Shown here in pieces: positions 7,218-15,158 of a DNA stretch of 16,302 nt; positions within the stretch are counted from its first letter, which is position 1, and each line of letters starts with the position of its first letter. The notes under the pieces are model-generated. The model saw nothing but the letters and a program-made list of their open reading frames with translations. It was not told the origin of the DNA and made no database searches. Source of the DNA: CAYTIB01 sp964437725 (GTDB lineage Bacteria; UBA8248; JACPRG01; G963555815); assembly GCA_964437725.1 (NCBI GenBank), contig CAYTIB010000115.1, positions 1 through 16,302 of the forward strand, written 5' to 3'. A program made the position numbers and the translations under genes.

Positions 7218-9271
7218 ACCGTTACAGCGTCGGTATCGATATAGGTGGCACTTTCACAGATCTTGTTTGCTTAAACGAAACTACGGGTCAGGTCACCAAC
7301 CACAAAGTTCCCTCCACTCCTCCCACTTTCATAGAGGGAGTTATGGAGGTCCTATCGAAGGCCATTGCTAATCCTAAGGAAATGACAACCTTTCGCCATG
7401 GGTCCACAATTGCCACAAACGCCATCCTCGAGCGAAAGGGAGCTAACACGGGTCTGGTAACAACAGAAGGGTTTCGAGATATCCTGGAGGGCGCTCGGGG
7501 GGAAAGACCAGACGTTTTCGACCTCACCTGGGATCCTGCTCCACCTCTTGTCCCTCGTTATAATCGCCAAACCGTATCTGAGCGAATCAGCTTCGAGGGG
7601 GATGTAACAACCTCTTTGAAGGAATCGGAACTCAAAAAAATAGCTCGCATTTTCCGCAAACGTGGAATAGAAAGCATCGCCATTTGCTTCATAAATTCAT
7701 TCATGAACCCAAAGCACGAACAGAGGGCAAAGGAAATACTCTCTAAATCTTTTCCGAACGCCTATCTTTGCACATCCTCCGATGTGTTTCCTGAAATCAG
7801 AGAGTTCGAGCGAACGAGCACCACCACTGTCAATGCTTATCTGGGGCCTATAGTCGACAGATACCTAACTGACCTGGAAAGCAGGACCAAAGCATGGGGG
7901 TTCGTTGGTAACGTTCTTATCATCCATTCGGGCGGCGGTGTGATGAGCACTAAACTGGCCCGAACAATCCCATCTCGAACTTGCCTATCCGGTCCCTCCA
8001 GCGGCGTGGTCGGTGGGGCTTACATTGGAGCTCTCGCAGGGCACAAAAACCTCATCACCTTTGACATGGGTGGAACAAGTGCAGATCTATCTTTGGTGTG
8101 GAAGGGGCAGCCTCTTGTTCAGTCGGGTTTCAAAGTCGAATTCACCATACCAATCCGTTTCCCCTGTGTGGACATTACAACCATCGGAACAGGAGGTGGT
8201 AGTATCGCGTGGATTGACGAGGGAGGCTCCCTGAAGAATGGGCCACAGAGCGCCGGAGCCTACCCGGGTCCCGCCTGCTATGGTCGCGGTGGCGAGCAGC
8301 CTACCAATACCGACGCCCAAGTTGTCCTCGGGGTCATCGATCCGGATCAGTTTCTTGGCGGCGCGATGAGTCTGGACGCAAAAAAAGCCCACCAGGCAAT
8401 TGAAAAACATATCGCCCGTCCACTTGGAATGTCGGTGGAGAAAGCGGCCGACGGGATTCTGCGACTCGCCGATGCCAACATGATCAATGCCGTTAAACTG
8501 ATCAGTGTAGTCCGTGGATACGACCCTCGCGACTTTGCCTTCGTCGCCTTCGGCGGCGCCGGTCCGATGCACGCAGTAACAATGGCGGCCGATTTAAAGA
8601 TTCCGAAGGTCATCGTCCCACGATTCCCGGGCGTTACCTCTGCCTTCGGAGCTCTTCGAGTAGACATCCGGCACGATTTCATCCAACCAATCCTCAAGAA
8701 AACTGATAACATGACACATGAGGAACTGGCTCGAACGTATCGCAATCTGGAAAAAGAAGCACGGCAAACACTCAAAAGTGAGAATATCTCTTTAGAGCGT
8801 GTGGAGTTACATCGTCTTGCTGACGTAAAATACTTTCCACAATCAAAATACATGCCGATCTCCGTACCCCCAGGCCGGATTACTAAGAAAACACTAGAGA
8901 ATATTGTTAACGACTTCCGCGAACAGTATCAACGGGAGTTTGGATACACGATTCCGGGAAAATTTGCGGATATTGAGATTAGTAATGCACGTTTGGCGGC
9001 TGTGGGCGTAGTCCCCAAGGGGACTCTGAGTAGATCTAAGAAGAAGGGAAGCCCGAAAGCTGCTCTGAAGGGTACTCGAAAAGTCTATTTCAGAGAATCC
9101 GGCAAATTCATTAATACCTCTATTTACGACCGAAGTGGCCTAGGCGTTGGAAATCGGCTGAAAGGTCCGGCTGTCATTGAACAACCAGACTCAACAACCG
9201 TCCTTCCACCTGAAGCCGTTGCAACTGTGGATACCCACCTCAACCTTGTAATTACAATCGGCAAGTCATGA
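7214..9271 (+). CDS. Hydantoinase/oxoprolinase family protein, subunit A (second copy)
   Basis: A 685-residue HyuA-family protein, a clear but strongly diverged paralogue of the one at 1132-3159. The ATP-binding elements sit at nearly the same positions: D9-I-G-G-T-F-T-D16, H62-G-S-T, D284-M-G-G-T-S-A-D291 and G325-T-G-G-G-S330, plus a GPACYG segment. The N-terminal, central ATPase and C-terminal domains are complete. A lysine-rich insert (SRSKKKGSPK) lies near residue 600. The ATG at 7214 has GAGGG at 7204-7208, five bases upstream. Its partner subunit B starts 79 nt after its stop, unlike the tight overlap of the first pair. Function inferred: ATP-dependent activation of an amide or lactam carbonyl (or a carboxylation) on a substrate different from that of the first pair. 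Members of the acetone/acetophenone carboxylase branch are an alternative. Confidence 0.93.
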   Translation: MNRYSVGIDIGGTFTDLVCLNETTGQVTNHKVPSTPPTFIEGVMEVLSKAIANPKEMTTFRHGSTIATNAILERKGANTGLVTTEGFRDILEGARGERPDVFDLTWDPAPPLVPRYNRQTVSERISFEGDVTTSLKESELKKIARIFRKRGIESIAICFINSFMNPKHEQRAKEILSKSFPNAYLCTSSDVFPEIREFERTSTTTVNAYLGPIVDRYLTDLESRTKAWGFVGNVLIIHSGGGVMSTKLARTIPSRTCLSGPSSGVVGGAYIGALAGHKNLITFDMGGTSADLSLVWKGQPLVQSGFKVEFTIPIRFPCVDITTIGTGGGSIAWIDEGGSLKNGPQSAGAYPGPACYGRGGEQPTNTDAQVVLGVIDPDQFLGGAMSLDAKKAHQAIEKHIARPLGMSVEKAADGILRLADANMINAVKLISVVRGYDPRDFAFVAFGGAGPMHAVTMAADLKIPKVIVPRFPGVTSAFGALRVDIRHDFIQPILKKTDNMTHEELARTYRNLEKEARQTLKSENISLERVELHRLADVKYFPQSKYMPISVPPGRITKKTLENIVNDFREQYQREFGYTIPGKFADIEISNARLAAVGVVPKGTLSRSKKKGSPKAALKGTRKVYFRESGKFINTSIYDRSGLGVGNRLKGPAVIEQPDSTTVLPPEAVATVDTHLNLVITIGKS

Positions 9272-9350
9272 GAAATCGGATAAGTTCTTAATAGCGAAAT
9301 GAAACAATGAAATTCGCTCAGCCGTAATTATCGATTAGGAGCGCAAGGGC

Positions 9351-11231
9351 ATGGCCAAGGCGAAAAAAAAGAAGACCAACACGATTATGGACCCAATCAC
9401 CTTTGAGGTTCTTAGAAGTGCGTTTCGTGACCTCTGCACACAGGGCAGCGCGATGATCGAACGAATCGCTTACGCCCCGGCTATTACGGAAGGCCGCGAT
9501 TTTTCAGTCTCCTTACTGACTGCGGACGGACGCCTCGTCGCCCACGGAACTCGCGATCACACCCCCCATTTCGGGACATTTGAAGGAACTGTCCAAAGCG
9601 TGGTTGAGGATGTGGAGGATGGCTTCAAACCCGGAGATGTATACATGTTTAACAATCCCTACCGGGGAGGGACACATACACAGGATGTCCGACTCGTCCG
9701 ACCTGTTTTTTACAAGGGTCAACATATTGCCTTCACAATAGCCAACTGCCATTGGACCGACGTCGGAGGACCAGTTCCAGGAACCTTTAACCCCAACGCA
9801 CGCGAGTATTACGCAGAAGGACTTATGGTTCCGACAACAAAACTATACGATCAGGGTAAACCGGTGAAGTCAAGTTTTGACCTGCTTCGTTGGAATGTGA
9901 GAGTGCCCCACGACAGGATGGGAGACCTAGCAGCTCAAGCACGTGCTGTCGAAGTAATGGAAATTCGAATTCAGGAGTACGCGGAAAAATATGGGGTAAA
10001 AACTATTCTCCGGGCGTTCGAAGAATCGATGGATTACTCAGAACGGCTCTTCCGTCAGGAGGTAGCCCGCCTGCCAAACGGGACATATCAATTTACCGAC
10101 TATTGTGACATGGACGAAGGTCATCCTGATCACCCCAGAGTCAAAATCCATTGTTCTCTCACTATCAAGGGTGATCAAGTAACCCTAGATTTCACAGAGA
10201 GTGATCCGGCTCCAAAGGGGCCCACAGGTTTGACCTTTCCAGGGCTTACATCAGCCGCATTTGACGGTACGCTTCACTGTTTCCCTCACTTAACACCTCT
10301 AAATAACGGCATAATTCGGTCGGTCGGTTTAAAAACCATACCTGGAACTACCGTTCACATCCTACCCCCGACGCCAATGGCCGGTTACTGCGCAGGAACC
10401 TACGAGAAGGTAGACGCGGCGGTCATGGCCTGTTGGGCCCAGCCTCTCGCTCAAGTAGACCCAACTCAGATCCACGCGGGCACCGTCAACTTAGAAAATT
10501 GTGTCTGTGGGGGAATGCATCCGGAAACAGGTAATCGCTACGTATCCTACAACTGGATGGAGGGGGGACAAGGAGCTCGGGTGGACCGAGATGGTCCAAG
10601 CTACATGATGATGATGTTCGCAGGTGGAGCATGTAACCAGCCAATTGAAGTTCTGGAGCGATGGTTTCCGTATACATATCTCAAGGCAGAACTCCTTCCT
10701 GATTCTTGTGGCCACGGCAAGTTCCGCGGGGGATTTGGTTTCCAAAGGCACTACCAGTTATGGGGAGATGGGATCATTACTATTCACGGCGATCGAGAGG
10801 AAGTGACGCCCTACGGCCTATCCGGCGGGTTAAACGGATCTCCCAATACGCTCTCGCTCAATGAAGGGACAAAGCGCCACCAGCGCCTAGGGATGCACGC
10901 CACCGGAATCAATGTCGGCCCTGGCGATGTAGTTAATTTCCGAAGCAACGGAGGAGGAGGATATGGTGACCCAAGAAAACGAGATCCGAAATTGGTCCTT
11001 CAGGATGTAATGAACGAGATGCTCTCAGAAGAAATCGCTCGTAAAATCTATGGAGTTGTAATAAAAGTGGGCGATCCTGAGGCATTAGAGTACGAGATCA
11101 ACTGGAAGGCTACCCGCGCCCTCAGGAAAAAAATGGCCAAGAAGAAATTCCCGATTGGCCACGGGCCAGGAGAAGTGCATCCCTTTGGACGGAAGTTGAA
11201 AGTAAAAGCTAAAAAATTAAAATCTTCTTAG
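9351..11231 (+). CDS. Hydantoinase B/oxoprolinase family protein, subunit B (second copy)
   Basis: A 626-residue HyuB-family subunit. D50, H109, D112 and H134 reproduce the spacing seen in the first copy (D41, H100, D103, H125). The segment is the more canonical N-P-Y-R-G-G-T-H, and an NCHWTDVGG segment surrounds H134. The GGGGYGDP motif is followed by a tail of about 80 residues, absent from the first copy: first the LVLQDV...EEIARKIYGVV stretch common in longer HyuB proteins, then a very basic end (KKMAKKKF, KLKVKAKKLKSS). The N-terminus is also basic (MAKAKKKKTNT). The chosen ATG at 9351 has AGGAG at 9337-9341, nine bases upstream. The in-frame ATG at 9387, just before DPITFEVLRS, lacks such a site, so the basic leader is probably real. 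A strong hairpin terminator follows. It is the partner of the HyuA at 7214-9271. Confidence 0.93.
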   Translation: MAKAKKKKTNTIMDPITFEVLRSAFRDLCTQGSAMIERIAYAPAITEGRDFSVSLLTADGRLVAHGTRDHTPHFGTFEGTVQSVVEDVEDGFKPGDVYMFNNPYRGGTHTQDVRLVRPVFYKGQHIAFTIANCHWTDVGGPVPGTFNPNAREYYAEGLMVPTTKLYDQGKPVKSSFDLLRWNVRVPHDRMGDLAAQARAVEVMEIRIQEYAEKYGVKTILRAFEESMDYSERLFRQEVARLPNGTYQFTDYCDMDEGHPDHPRVKIHCSLTIKGDQVTLDFTESDPAPKGPTGLTFPGLTSAAFDGTLHCFPHLTPLNNGIIRSVGLKTIPGTTVHILPPTPMAGYCAGTYEKVDAAVMACWAQPLAQVDPTQIHAGTVNLENCVCGGMHPETGNRYVSYNWMEGGQGARVDRDGPSYMMMMFAGGACNQPIEVLERWFPYTYLKAELLPDSCGHGKFRGGFGFQRHYQLWGDGIITIHGDREEVTPYGLSGGLNGSPNTLSLNEGTKRHQRLGMHATGINVGPGDVVNFRSNGGGGYGDPRKRDPKLVLQDVMNEMLSEEIARKIYGVVIKVGDPEALEYEINWKATRALRKKMAKKKFPIGHGPGEVHPFGRKLKVKAKKLKSS

Positions 11232-11256
11232 TTCTTAGAAGAAACCACAAAAGAAG

Positions 11257-11293
11257 AAAAAAACCCACCGGATCACATCCGGTGGGTTTTTTT
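11257..11293. terminator. Bidirectional intrinsic terminator between convergent operons
   Basis: A perfect 10-bp stem CCCACCGGAT (11264-11273) / ATCCGGTGGG (11277-11286) with a 3-nt loop is flanked by seven A on the left (11257-11263) and seven T on the right (11287-11293). The A tract is a T tract on the other strand, so the element can stop both the plus-strand operon ending at 11231 and the minus-strand operon ending at 11318. It is the strongest hairpin seen in the window. Confidence 0.92.
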
Positions 11294-11317
11294 CGGAAAA
11301 CAGAAAATTTCATGTCC

Positions 11318-11803
11318 TCAGTCTGTCCTCAACTTCTCTGCAGCAACCTGAACAGATTTAATAATGTTCACATAGCCCGTACATCGGCAAAGGTTTCCGA
11401 CCAAAGCATCTCGAATTTCCGCCTCTGATGGATCGGGATTGCGATCTAAAAGAGACTTGGCCGTCAACAACATTCCCGGAGTGCAAAACCCACACTGCAT
11501 TCCTGTATTCTCAAGAAATGCCTGTTGGATCGGATGAAGATCTCTTCCCTGTGCCAAACCCTCAACAGTCAAAATTTCTGAACCGTCTGCGAGAAAGGCA
11601 AATCGTAGGCAAGGCTTGATGGGCAAACCATCAGAGAGAATAGTACATGTGCCACAAACGCCACTTTCACATCCCTGCTTAGTTCCCGTTAATTGGAGAC
11701 TGGCTCTGATAAAATCCACTAAGAGTTCTGACGACCGAACAGTCTCTTCCACGATCTCTCCATTGACCGTCAATCGGATTGTATGATGGATATCACCTTT
11801 CAC
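11318..11803 (-). CDS. (2Fe-2S)-binding small subunit of a molybdenum hydroxylase
   Basis: The iron-sulfur subunit of a three-subunit xanthine dehydrogenase/CO dehydrogenase-type enzyme. From the chosen GTG start it has 161 residues, the usual length. The N-terminal plant-ferredoxin-type domain carries C45, C50, C53 and C65 (CESGVCGTC...C). The C-terminal helical domain carries C104, C107, C139 and C141 (CGFC and CRC). Both clusters should be intact and relay electrons from Mo cofactor to FAD. Start choice: a TTG at 11827 gives eight more residues with only a weak ribosome site. The GTG at 11801-11803 has GAGGA at 11811-11815, seven bases upstream, overlaps the stop of the FAD subunit as GTGA, and begins close to the conserved HTIRLTVNG. 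I therefore prefer GTG. It is last in the minus-strand operon. Confidence 0.93.
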   Translation of the reverse strand: MKGDIHHTIRLTVNGEIVEETVRSSELLVDFIRASLQLTGTKQGCESGVCGTCTILSDGLPIKPCLRFAFLADGSEILTVEGLAQGRDLHPIQQAFLENTGMQCGFCTPGMLLTAKSLLDRNPDPSEAEIRDALVGNLCRCTGYVNIIKSVQVAAEKLRTD

Positions 11804-12678
11804 AGTTTTTTCCTCGCTAACGTCCAAGCTTTCTCAGCACTTCGCCGGAAGAAAACCTTTGCCATCTCCAGGCGGTACGAGGCAGGTCCCCTGACGTCAT
11901 CGATGGGTTCAACTCCATCCACCACGTACTCAGCCGCCTCCCTCAATAACTCCTCTGAAACCTCCTGCCCCTTCAGCACCTCTTCTACCCTCGAAGCACG
12001 AACGGGTGACGGAGAAACCGCACCCACTCCTACCCTTGCATCTACACAAGTCTTACCATCTTCAGCTAAAGCTAGACCAACACTGACACAAACAAAAGGC
12101 CGATCTTCCAAAGTCGTTGTGGTGTAGCGGAGGTACGCCATTCCCGAGCGAGAAGCCGGGGTAGGTAACCGGATTGAGGTCAGAATTTCATCCGGTGCTA
12201 GACTGTTCTCGTAATACCCTCGACATAGACTCTCAACCGGCAAAAATCTTTCACCACTATGACCCTGAACCACAGCCTCCGCGCCAGCCGCAATCAAGGC
12301 AGTCGGAGGATCAGAAGCGGGGTCGGCATGACAAAGATTTCCACCGATGGTCCCCATATTTCTTACCTGAGGATTGGCCACATAATGGGCCATCTCTACA
12401 AGCGCGGGATACTGTCCCCGAAGCTGAGTGTCATGTTCAATATCTCGGTGGAGTGAAAGGGCTCCGATGGACCAGCTACCACTCTCATTACTCTTAATTC
12501 CTGTGAGGGTGGGGATCGTATTCAAGTTAATAAGTGCTTGCGGGTGGTAAAGCCCCTGCCGCATTAGGAGAGTCAGGGCTGTCCCCCCTGCAATAACCCG
12601 TGCGGATTCACCATAGTGTCTGAGAGCCTCAATTGCCTCTTCGATCGAGGTAGGCTTGATAACCTCAAATGGCTTCAA
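11800..12678 (-). CDS. FAD-binding medium subunit of a molybdenum hydroxylase
   Basis: A 292-residue CoxM/XdhB-type flavoprotein, normal length. The two FAD pyrophosphate-binding loops are visible: A30-G-G-T-A-L35 and T110-I-G-G-N114, the latter continuing LCHADPASD. The C-terminal domain (about 175-285) is of the CO dehydrogenase flavoprotein type. The subunit takes electrons from the [2Fe-2S] subunit and passes them to NAD+ or another acceptor. The start codon is TTG (12678-12676), overlapping the TGA of the large subunit as TTGA. A GAGGGG Shine-Dalgarno lies eight bases upstream, and the protein begins at the expected MKPFEVIKPTS. Its stop overlaps the small subunit's GTG. Cytoplasmic, in complex with its two neighbours. 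Confidence 0.94.
   Translation of the reverse strand: MKPFEVIKPTSIEEAIEALRHYGESARVIAGGTALTLLMRQGLYHPQALINLNTIPTLTGIKSNESGSWSIGALSLHRDIEHDTQLRGQYPALVEMAHYVANPQVRNMGTIGGNLCHADPASDPPTALIAAGAEAVVQGHSGERFLPVESLCRGYYENSLAPDEILTSIRLPTPASRSGMAYLRYTTTTLEDRPFVCVSVGLALAEDGKTCVDARVGVGAVSPSPVRASRVEEVLKGQEVSEELLREAAEYVVDGVEPIDDVRGPASYRLEMAKVFFRRSAEKAWTLARKKL
11811..11815 (-). promoter_or_regulatory. Shine-Dalgarno deciding the GTG start of the 2Fe-2S subunit
   Basis: GAGGA on the minus strand, seven bases before the GTG at 11803-11801. It supports this start over the upstream TTG at 11827. Confidence 0.65.
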
Positions 12679-14990
12679 GGCTTCAGCCCCTCTGATTGAC
12701 GAAGGGATTCAAAAACCCGAACGGGAGTTAAAGGCAAATCCTTCACCCGAATCCCAACAGCATCAAAAATTGCGTTCGCGACTGCGGGCGCTGTTGGCAC
12801 CAAGACGGGCTCTCCGATCCCTTTTGCATTGTAGGGTCCTTCGGGATCATCAGTCTCCACAATTATAGGAATTACCTCCGGCATATCTTTAGAGGTAAAT
12901 ATTTTATAGTCTGCAAGGTTGCCGTTAGTAAACTGTCCATCCTCAATAACTAAATTCTCGGTCAGACCATAGCCCAGTCCCTGTGACAAACCACCGTGTA
13001 TCTGAGCCTCCAATAGCATGGGATTTATAGCCCGCCCTACATCGTGAGCTGCGGCAACTTTGAGGACACGAACCCGACCCGTTTCCATGTCGACTTCTAC
13101 TTCAGCAGCATGTGCCGCGAAGGAATAAGCCGGCGAGATGTTTCCGGTTCCCGTCATATGGTCAATGAATTCGGTTGGCGTGTCGTAATGTGCTGTCTCC
13201 AAAATAGCTTCGCTTCCCTGCCGATAGGTAGCCGCTTCGGCCACCTCACCGAGAGTCATCGATCGGTCAGGGGAAGATTTAACAAAGGCCATTCCGCTCC
13301 GAAGATCCAGATCTTCCGGCGCGGCCTCCAGTTTCTCGGCCGCCACTCGAAGAAGTTTTTCTCGGGCCTGCTTGGCTGCGTTGTAGACAGCGTTACCAGA
13401 GATGAACGTCACGCTAGACGCACTTGCTCCACGGCTATCCATGGGGGCGTTCTCCGTATCCATGGTGTACACGCGAACATCTTCAAGATTCATACCAAGG
13501 GTTTCTGCAGCAATTTGTGATAGGACTGTCTTCGCACCTTGACCACAATCTACGGTGCCTGTGATAACGCTAGCTGAACCATCGTCGTGGATCTTCAGGA
13601 AAGCCCCAGAACAATCAGCATCCCAATAGGCACGTGCACCAACAGTATAAATCATCCCTGCGATCCCTCGCCCGCGGCGAACTGTACCGTTAGTAGGTCG
13701 ATCCGAATCTTTCCAGCCCACGTCGATTGTACGCGCTGCCTTCTCGATACACTCTTCCATAGCACAGGTTGTAATCTGCCATCCCACCGGTGTCACGTCG
13801 CCAGGCTGTGTTGCATTTTTTTTGCGTAGATCGACAGGATCGATTCCCAACTCTTGTGCGAGTTCATCCATCTGAGTCTCAACTGCAAAAGTTACCTGAG
13901 GACCACCGAACCCTCGAAAAGCATTAGCCCAACTTTTGTTGGTATAAACTACGTAGCCGTCATAACGAACATTCGGCACCCTATATAAAGAGGTACAAAT
14001 ACTTCCCCCGACACCTGTTGTGGCTGGAGTCACATTGTTGTAGGCTCCATTGTCGACGTAGGACTCTCCTTTCCGGGCCACTAATGTTCCATCTTTATCA
14101 GCTCCTGTCCACATGCGAATCTTTAATGCACTTCGGTGCCCAGAGGTAGCAAACTCTTCCTGCCGAGACAAAAAAAGTCGAACAGGGCGCCCACTCTTCT
14201 GGGCGAGAAATCCAGCTAGGGCCTCGTTCCCTCCAACCTTAGACTTTCCACCAAATCCGCCTCCGATAAAAACCTCATTCACGTGGACGTTCCCAAGAGG
14301 GGCACCCAAAGCGTTGGCCAACTCACGACGAAGGATATCGCTCGCCTGAGTAGATGCCCAAAACTTAAACCGACCCTGTGTGTCGCACTGGGCAACGCAC
14401 CCATGTGTTTCCATAGGAGTTTGTGCAACTGGCTGTGTTGTGAATTCGCCCTCGATCACTACCGCAGCTTTGCTAAGGGCCCCTTCACAATCACCTGCGT
14501 TCCGGACAACATGGGCGGCAATGTTCCTCTCTTTAGTCTCGTGTAAAAGCGGTGCTCCCGGTTGAACGGCCTCCTCCGGATCAAAAACACCAGGCAACAG
14601 GTCATATTCAACCTCGATGAGCGAAAGTGCCTCCTCCGCAGTATCCTCATCTACAGCCGCAACTGCAGCAATTTCATCTCCGACAAACCTAACCCGATCA
14701 ATGGCCAACGGATACTTATCCTCATGGGGGTGACCCAAAAAATGATACTGAATCTTCGGGGTGTCCTCGGCTGTAATAACGGCCTTAACACCTGAAAGCC
14801 GTTCAGCCTTCGAGGTGTCAATGTTTCGGATCCGAGCGTGAGGATGAGGACTCCGCAGGATCTTCCCATGCAACATTCGAGGAAGGGTAATATCGAAAGC
14901 ATACGTCGCTTCTCCAGTTAGAAGAAGCTCGCCGTCCACCTTAACCGCTCGCTTGCCTACGATTGCCAGGTCACCATTTTCAGCATTCAA
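12675..14990 (-). CDS. Molybdopterin-binding large subunit of a xanthine dehydrogenase-family molybdenum hydroxylase
   Basis: A complete 771-residue catalytic subunit. In order: the N-terminal a/b hammerhead domain (about 15-130); G243-G-G-F-G-G-K249; A357-F-R-G-F-G-G-P364; the cofactor loop D481-C-G-Q-G485 followed by IAAETLGM; a GASASSVTFISGNAV segment; and GAKGIGEP-like N-A-K-G-I-G-E-P with catalytic E727. AFRGFGGP at the active-site loop matches xanthine dehydrogenase-like hydroxylases. It lacks the AYxCSFR signature of form I aerobic CO dehydrogenase, so this is not a CO oxidiser of that type. The start is TTG (14990-14988) with AGGGG eight bases upstream. No in-frame ATG or GTG exists between that TTG and the upstream stop, and the first internal ATG would cut into the hammerhead domain. 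It is the first gene of a large-FAD-2Fe2S operon. Likely reaction: water-derived hydroxylation of an N-heteroaromatic carbon or an aldehyde; substrate not determined. Confidence 0.95.
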   Translation of the reverse strand: MNAENGDLAIVGKRAVKVDGELLLTGEATYAFDITLPRMLHGKILRSPHPHARIRNIDTSKAERLSGVKAVITAEDTPKIQYHFLGHPHEDKYPLAIDRVRFVGDEIAAVAAVDEDTAEEALSLIEVEYDLLPGVFDPEEAVQPGAPLLHETKERNIAAHVVRNAGDCEGALSKAAVVIEGEFTTQPVAQTPMETHGCVAQCDTQGRFKFWASTQASDILRRELANALGAPLGNVHVNEVFIGGGFGGKSKVGGNEALAGFLAQKSGRPVRLFLSRQEEFATSGHRSALKIRMWTGADKDGTLVARKGESYVDNGAYNNVTPATTGVGGSICTSLYRVPNVRYDGYVVYTNKSWANAFRGFGGPQVTFAVETQMDELAQELGIDPVDLRKKNATQPGDVTPVGWQITTCAMEECIEKAARTIDVGWKDSDRPTNGTVRRGRGIAGMIYTVGARAYWDADCSGAFLKIHDDGSASVITGTVDCGQGAKTVLSQIAAETLGMNLEDVRVYTMDTENAPMDSRGASASSVTFISGNAVYNAAKQAREKLLRVAAEKLEAAPEDLDLRSGMAFVKSSPDRSMTLGEVAEAATYRQGSEAILETAHYDTPTEFIDHMTGTGNISPAYSFAAHAAEVEVDMETGRVRVLKVAAAHDVGRAINPMLLEAQIHGGLSQGLGYGLTENLVIEDGQFTNGNLADYKIFTSKDMPEVIPIIVETDDPEGPYNAKGIGEPVLVPTAPAVANAIFDAVGIRVKDLPLTPVRVFESLRQSEGLKP
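12687..12692 (-). promoter_or_regulatory. Shine-Dalgarno for the TTG start of the FAD subunit
   Basis: GAGGGG on the minus strand, eight bases before the TTG at 12678-12676. It lies inside the end of the large-subunit gene and supports the non-ATG start. Confidence 0.7.
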
Positions 14991-14998
14991 ATGGACAT

Positions 14999-15003
14999 CC
15001 CCT
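14999..15003 (-). promoter_or_regulatory. Shine-Dalgarno for the TTG start of the large subunit
   Basis: AGGGG on the minus strand, eight bases before the TTG at 14990-14988. The ATG within the adjacent GGATG reads out of frame and stops after three codons. Confidence 0.65.
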
Positions 15004-15020
15004 AATGATTAAAATTCAAC

Positions 15021-15077
15021 GAAAAACAGAAGGAGGGCTCCGAGACTAGTTGGCAACAAGACCCGGAAACCCCCTTC
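15021..15077 (-). terminator. Terminator-like hairpin between the solute-binding protein and the hydroxylase operon
   Basis: Read on the minus strand, the arm at 15077-15062 pairs with the arm at 15044-15029 over 16 positions, with one mismatch and three G-U pairs. The loop is 17 nt and TGTTTTT follows (15028-15022). It lies about 80 nt after the stop of the solute-binding protein gene. It could end that transcript or attenuate read-through into the hydroxylase genes. The long loop lowers confidence. Confidence 0.45.
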
Positions 15078-15158
15078 CCTTCCAACGCATTTGAGTCTTC
15101 AAGCGACGATGAGAACAAAACTCACCGACCGCTCTTCGCAACCGCTCCCCTTAATTCT

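Noticed and set aside
8087..8853. Long minus-strand ORFs opposite the second HyuA and similar long frames elsewhere
   Set aside because: They are antisense to well-supported genes, lack recognisable motifs and have no ribosome sites I could support.
9288..9326. AGCGAA/TTCGCT hairpin between the second HyuA and HyuB
   Set aside because: A short 6-bp stem with a large loop and no T-run; probably chance, at most a weak mRNA-processing feature.
11804..11827. TTG at 11827 as the small-subunit start
   Set aside because: Weak ribosome site compared with the GTG at 11803, which also gives the GTGA overlap and family-typical N-terminus. Not fully excluded.
12675..14990. Large subunit as a form I aerobic CO dehydrogenase (CoxL)
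   Set aside because: The AYxCSFR signature is absent; the loop reads AFRGFGGP as in xanthine dehydrogenase-type enzymes.
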